NCBI GenBank assembly: GCA_001829505.1
Contig: MIBK01000037.1
Coordinates: 3,632 to 11,026 of the forward strand
From: Spirochaetes bacterium RBG_16_67_19
GTDB lineage: Bacteria > Spirochaetota > Spirochaetia > SZUA-6 > DRHE01
DNA length: 7,395 nt
Direction: 5' to 3'
The notes below the pieces were generated by a model. The model saw nothing but the letters and a program-made list of their open reading frames with translations. It was not told where the DNA came from and did not search any database. Positions 5,677 through 7,395 of the stretch are shown here, in pieces. The position numbers were made by a program, and so were the translations under genes. How positions within the stretch are numbered: position 1 is the stretch's first letter; each line of letters begins with the position of its first letter.

Positions 5677-6806
5677 AGGCGATCAAGGTTTTCATGCTGC
5701 GCCCCGGCATGCGTTTCGACCAGCCGGTGTACATCGAAGGGGAAAACATCCTCGTGCCCGCCGAGATCCCCATCAAGGACAAGGATATCGAGCGGCTCAC
5801 CCGTTGGCAGATCGAGGAGGTCTACACCGACGGGCGGGAGATCGCGGAGAGCGAGCTCCCGCGCCGCGCCTCGCGCGAGGGGGCCTGGTTCCCGCCCCGC
5901 GAGGAGAAGTTCCTCCGGAATTACCGGGCCACGGTGGAGAAGGTCGAGGCCATCTTCCAGGACATCGTCGACGGCACCAGCGTGAGCCACGAGCCCATCG
6001 ACGCCGTGGTGAACGAGAACGTGGAGCTGCTGCGCCAGAACCGGCATGAGATCGTCCAGCTCATCCTGCTGGGGGAGCTGCTGGAGCGCAAGGAAGCCCT
6101 GAGCGCGGTGAACTGCATGCTGCTGTCGGTGGTCATCGGCATCAGCCTGAAGCTCACCAGCCACCGCCAGCTGCAGCTGGCCACCGCCGGCCTCCTGCAC
6201 GACGTGGGCATGCTGAAGATCGACAAATCCATCCTGGGCAAGCAGGGGAAGCTGAGCGAGACCGAGATCAACCAGATGCGCACCCATTCCGCCCTGGGCT
6301 ACCGGATCATCTCCAAGGACCTGAAGTATCCCGAGGACATCGCCAGGGCGGCCCTGGAGCATCACGAGCGCTGGGACGGCCTGGGCTATCCCCGCCGCCT
6401 GAAGGGCGAGGAGATCGGGCTCTTTTCCCGCATCGTGACCGTGGCCGACGCCTACGAGGCCATGGTCAGCGAAAGGCCCTACCGCAACTCCATGATCGGC
6501 TATACCGCCATGCGGGGGATCCTGAGCGACAACGGCAAGCATTTCGACCCGCAGGTGCTCAAGGCCTTCCTGGAGAGCATGGGCATTTTCCCGGTGGGCA
6601 GCATCGTGCAGCTGAACAACTCCAGCATCGGCCGGGTGAGCGAAAACCATCCCGACGCCCCCCTGCGGCCGAAGCTGGACCTGCTGATCGACGAGCTGGG
6701 CAACCGCCTGCAGGGCCAGGAGTCGCTCGACCTGCTGAACAAGAAGGCCCTGTTCATCGTCAAGGCCGTCGATCCAAAGACCATCGGCGAGGCCGCGGCC
6801 GGATGA
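5673..6806 (+). CDS. HD-GYP domain protein, possibly degenerate c-di-GMP phosphodiesterase
   Basis: A 377-residue soluble protein. The N-terminal part (1-60, MKAIKVFMLRPGMRFDQPVY...) resembles the DUF3391-like N domains common in HD-GYP proteins; a helical linker follows to about 140. The HD-GYP domain spans about 140-300: HD in LLHDVGM (H176, D177), H205 in MRTHSALGY, HHERWDGLGYP (230-240, H230, H231, GYP 238-240) and D259 in VADAYEAM, then SERPYRN. Active HD-GYP enzymes hydrolyse cyclic di-GMP. Here the first conserved His of the family (HSxxV, 32 residues before the HD) is Ser144, the acidic residue four before it is Lys140, and the Lys of HDxGK is Met180. The metal site is therefore altered, and the protein may be a weak enzyme or a nucleotide sensor. 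A C-terminal domain (305-377, FPVGSIVQLNNSSIGRV) is beta-rich. Its ATG overlaps the flhX stop, and its stop overlaps the yraN start. Confidence 0.88.
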   Translation: MKAIKVFMLRPGMRFDQPVYIEGENILVPAEIPIKDKDIERLTRWQIEEVYTDGREIAESELPRRASREGAWFPPREEKFLRNYRATVEKVEAIFQDIVDGTSVSHEPIDAVVNENVELLRQNRHEIVQLILLGELLERKEALSAVNCMLLSVVIGISLKLTSHRQLQLATAGLLHDVGMLKIDKSILGKQGKLSETEINQMRTHSALGYRIISKDLKYPEDIARAALEHHERWDGLGYPRRLKGEEIGLFSRIVTVADAYEAMVSERPYRNSMIGYTAMRGILSDNGKHFDPQVLKAFLESMGIFPVGSIVQLNNSSIGRVSENHPDAPLRPKLDLLIDELGNRLQGQESLDLLNKKALFIVKAVDPKTIGEAAAG

Positions 6807-7150
6807 ATACCCGGGCGAAGGGCCTGGCCGGGGAACGGCGGGCGGAGGCTTTCCTGGTCCAGCGGGGATACCAGGTGCTGGCCCGCAACTTCCGCACCCG
6901 CCGCGGGGAGGTGGACCTGATCGTGGCCAACCCCGCCCGGCTGGCCTTCGTGGAGGTCAAGAATTGGGACGCCCTGGGCCAGGACAGCCTGGGCCAGGCC
7001 ATCGGAGCGGCAAAGCAGCGGCGCATCATCGAGGTGGCCCGCAGCTACTTGAGCCGGCATCCGCGGCCCGAACGCCCCGCTTTCGACGTGATCCTGCTGC
7101 GAGGGGACGAGGTCCTGCACCTCGAGAACGCCTTCGACGGAGTGGCCTGA
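6803..7150 (+). CDS. yraN: YraN-family (UPF0102) putative endonuclease
   Basis: A 115-residue member of UPF0102, a restriction-endonuclease-like fold family often found near rplS and rnhB. Its biological role is not well established; DNA repair or processing of branched DNA has been suggested for relatives. Motifs seen: AGERRAEAFLVQRGYQVLARNFRTRRGEVDLIV, where Asp38 of GEVDLI is a predicted metal ligand; AFVEVKNW with the E51-V-K53 pair of a PD-(D/E)xK core; Lys71 in AIGAAKQRRI; and PAFDVILL near the end. The ATG at 6803 overlaps the HD-GYP stop (ATGA), with GAGG at 6789-6792 ten bases upstream. The full motif set suggests an intact protein. In many genomes rnhB precedes this gene; here it is absent from the cluster. 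Confidence 0.93.
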   Translation: MNTRAKGLAGERRAEAFLVQRGYQVLARNFRTRRGEVDLIVANPARLAFVEVKNWDALGQDSLGQAIGAAKQRRIIEVARSYLSRHPRPERPAFDVILLRGDEVLHLENAFDGVA

Positions 7151-7287
7151 TGGTGCGCATTGCCAAGAAGACCGACCCCCGGCGCCTGGAAGAGCTGAAG
7201 AAGAAGATCCACGACGAGAGGTACCTGGCCATGGCCATCAGCAAGATCGCCCAGGACCTCACCCTGAACATCCACCGGGAGGAATAG
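7150..7287 (+). CDS. Conserved-looking 45-residue basic helical protein
   Basis: A small gene whose start codon shares one base with the yraN stop (TGATG). GGAG at 7139-7142 is seven bases upstream, so initiation looks well set up. The product begins MVRIAKKTDPRRLEELKKKI and ends DLTLNIHREE. It is Lys/Arg/Glu-rich, probably two amphipathic helices, with no Cys, no signal peptide and no membrane segment. A longer frame opening at 6964 would add 62 Gly/Pro/Arg-rich residues overlapping yraN and is rejected. I do not recognise a named family. Its tight packing between yraN and the next gene, its own ribosome site and its charge pattern argue that it is a real gene, perhaps RNA- or protein-binding. 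Confidence 0.7.
   Translation: MVRIAKKTDPRRLEELKKKIHDERYLAMAISKIAQDLTLNIHREE
7277..7283 (+). promoter_or_regulatory. Ribosome binding site of the last gene
   Basis: GGGAGGA at 7277-7283, within the final codons of the 45-residue gene, is six to seven bases before the ATG at 7290. It is the main evidence that a coding region starts there. Confidence 0.65.
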
Positions 7288-7289
7288 GC

Positions 7290-7395
7290 ATGCCAGGCGC
7301 TGGGCCCCACCGCCGCGGGGGCTATTACCATCACCGCCGCCGTCCCCAGGACCGGCCCGATGTCTCCCTGCCGCTTTGCCCGGTGTGTCAGCGTC
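7290..7395 (+). CDS. Start of a CPVC-motif protein, 3'-truncated
   Basis: Open from the ATG at 7290 to the window edge (35 codons plus one base), two bases after the preceding stop and behind a good Shine-Dalgarno sequence. The visible part is His/Arg-rich and hydrophilic (RRGGYYHHRRRPQDRPD), then SLPLCPVCQR with Cys30 and Cys33. That CxxC is probably half of a zinc knuckle or ribbon, with the second half off the window. The basic N-terminus with a following CxxC suggests nucleic-acid or ribosome contact, but this is a guess. It continues the same operon. The family is unknown. Confidence 0.6.
   Translation, partial: MPGAGPHRRGGYYHHRRRPQDRPDVSLPLCPVCQR

Noticed and set aside
6972..7000. Direct repeat CTGGGCCAG twice in yraN
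   Set aside because: Explained by the encoded LGQ-DS-LGQ residues; too short to suggest a mobile or regulatory element.

Overview
The window is a dense, one-directional block of core genes from a G+C-rich bacterium (roughly two-thirds G+C by eye), all on the + strand. The Ffh sequence (G4 motif SKFD followed by SDTRGGAALS, then GTGEK and EPFYPER) and the unusual neighbours downstream of rplS best fit a free-living spirochaete. That assignment rests on recalled family resemblance, not on a search.

Layout. (1) Positions 1-964 hold the 3' end of an envelope-type TPR protein gene whose start lies off the window. (2) A 45-bp gap holds a good sigma70-type promoter (TTGACA, 17 bp, TATACA) placed so close to the ffh start that the transcript should be leaderless or nearly so. 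(3) Positions 1010-4466 hold the classic translation and secretion block ffh-rpsP-khpA-rimM-trmD-rplS: SRP GTPase, ribosomal protein S16, KH-domain RNA-binding protein, 16S maturation factor, tRNA m1G37 methyltransferase and ribosomal protein L19. (4) Positions 4473-5676 hold a FliK-like protein followed by a small stand-alone copy of the FlhB cytoplasmic domain, a pair like YlqG/YlqH, which follow rplS more distantly in Bacillus. (5) Positions 5673-7150 hold an HD-GYP protein with a degenerate metal site and a YraN-family (UPF0102) nuclease-fold protein. (6) The right end has an uncharacterised 45-residue basic protein and the first 35 codons of a protein with a CPVC zinc-knuckle-like motif.

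From ffh on, no intergenic gap exceeds about 14 bases. Most junctions overlap (TTGA, GTGA, ATGA, ATGA, TGATG and an 8-base overlap), and no terminator is visible. The block therefore looks like one translationally coupled operon linking ribosome and tRNA maturation to flagellar or type III export switching and possible cyclic-di-GMP sensing. Several starts are GTG or TTG and need correcting relative to naive longest-ORF calls (khpA, trmD, flhX, the 45-aa gene).

This is mostly housekeeping DNA. The observations most worth following are the near-leaderless ffh, the FliK-like/FlhB-C pair with possible local RNA or promoter signals between them, the HD-GYP protein lacking its first conserved histidine, and the two small uncharacterised genes at the right edge. 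I see no mobile element, CRISPR array, tRNA or rRNA.
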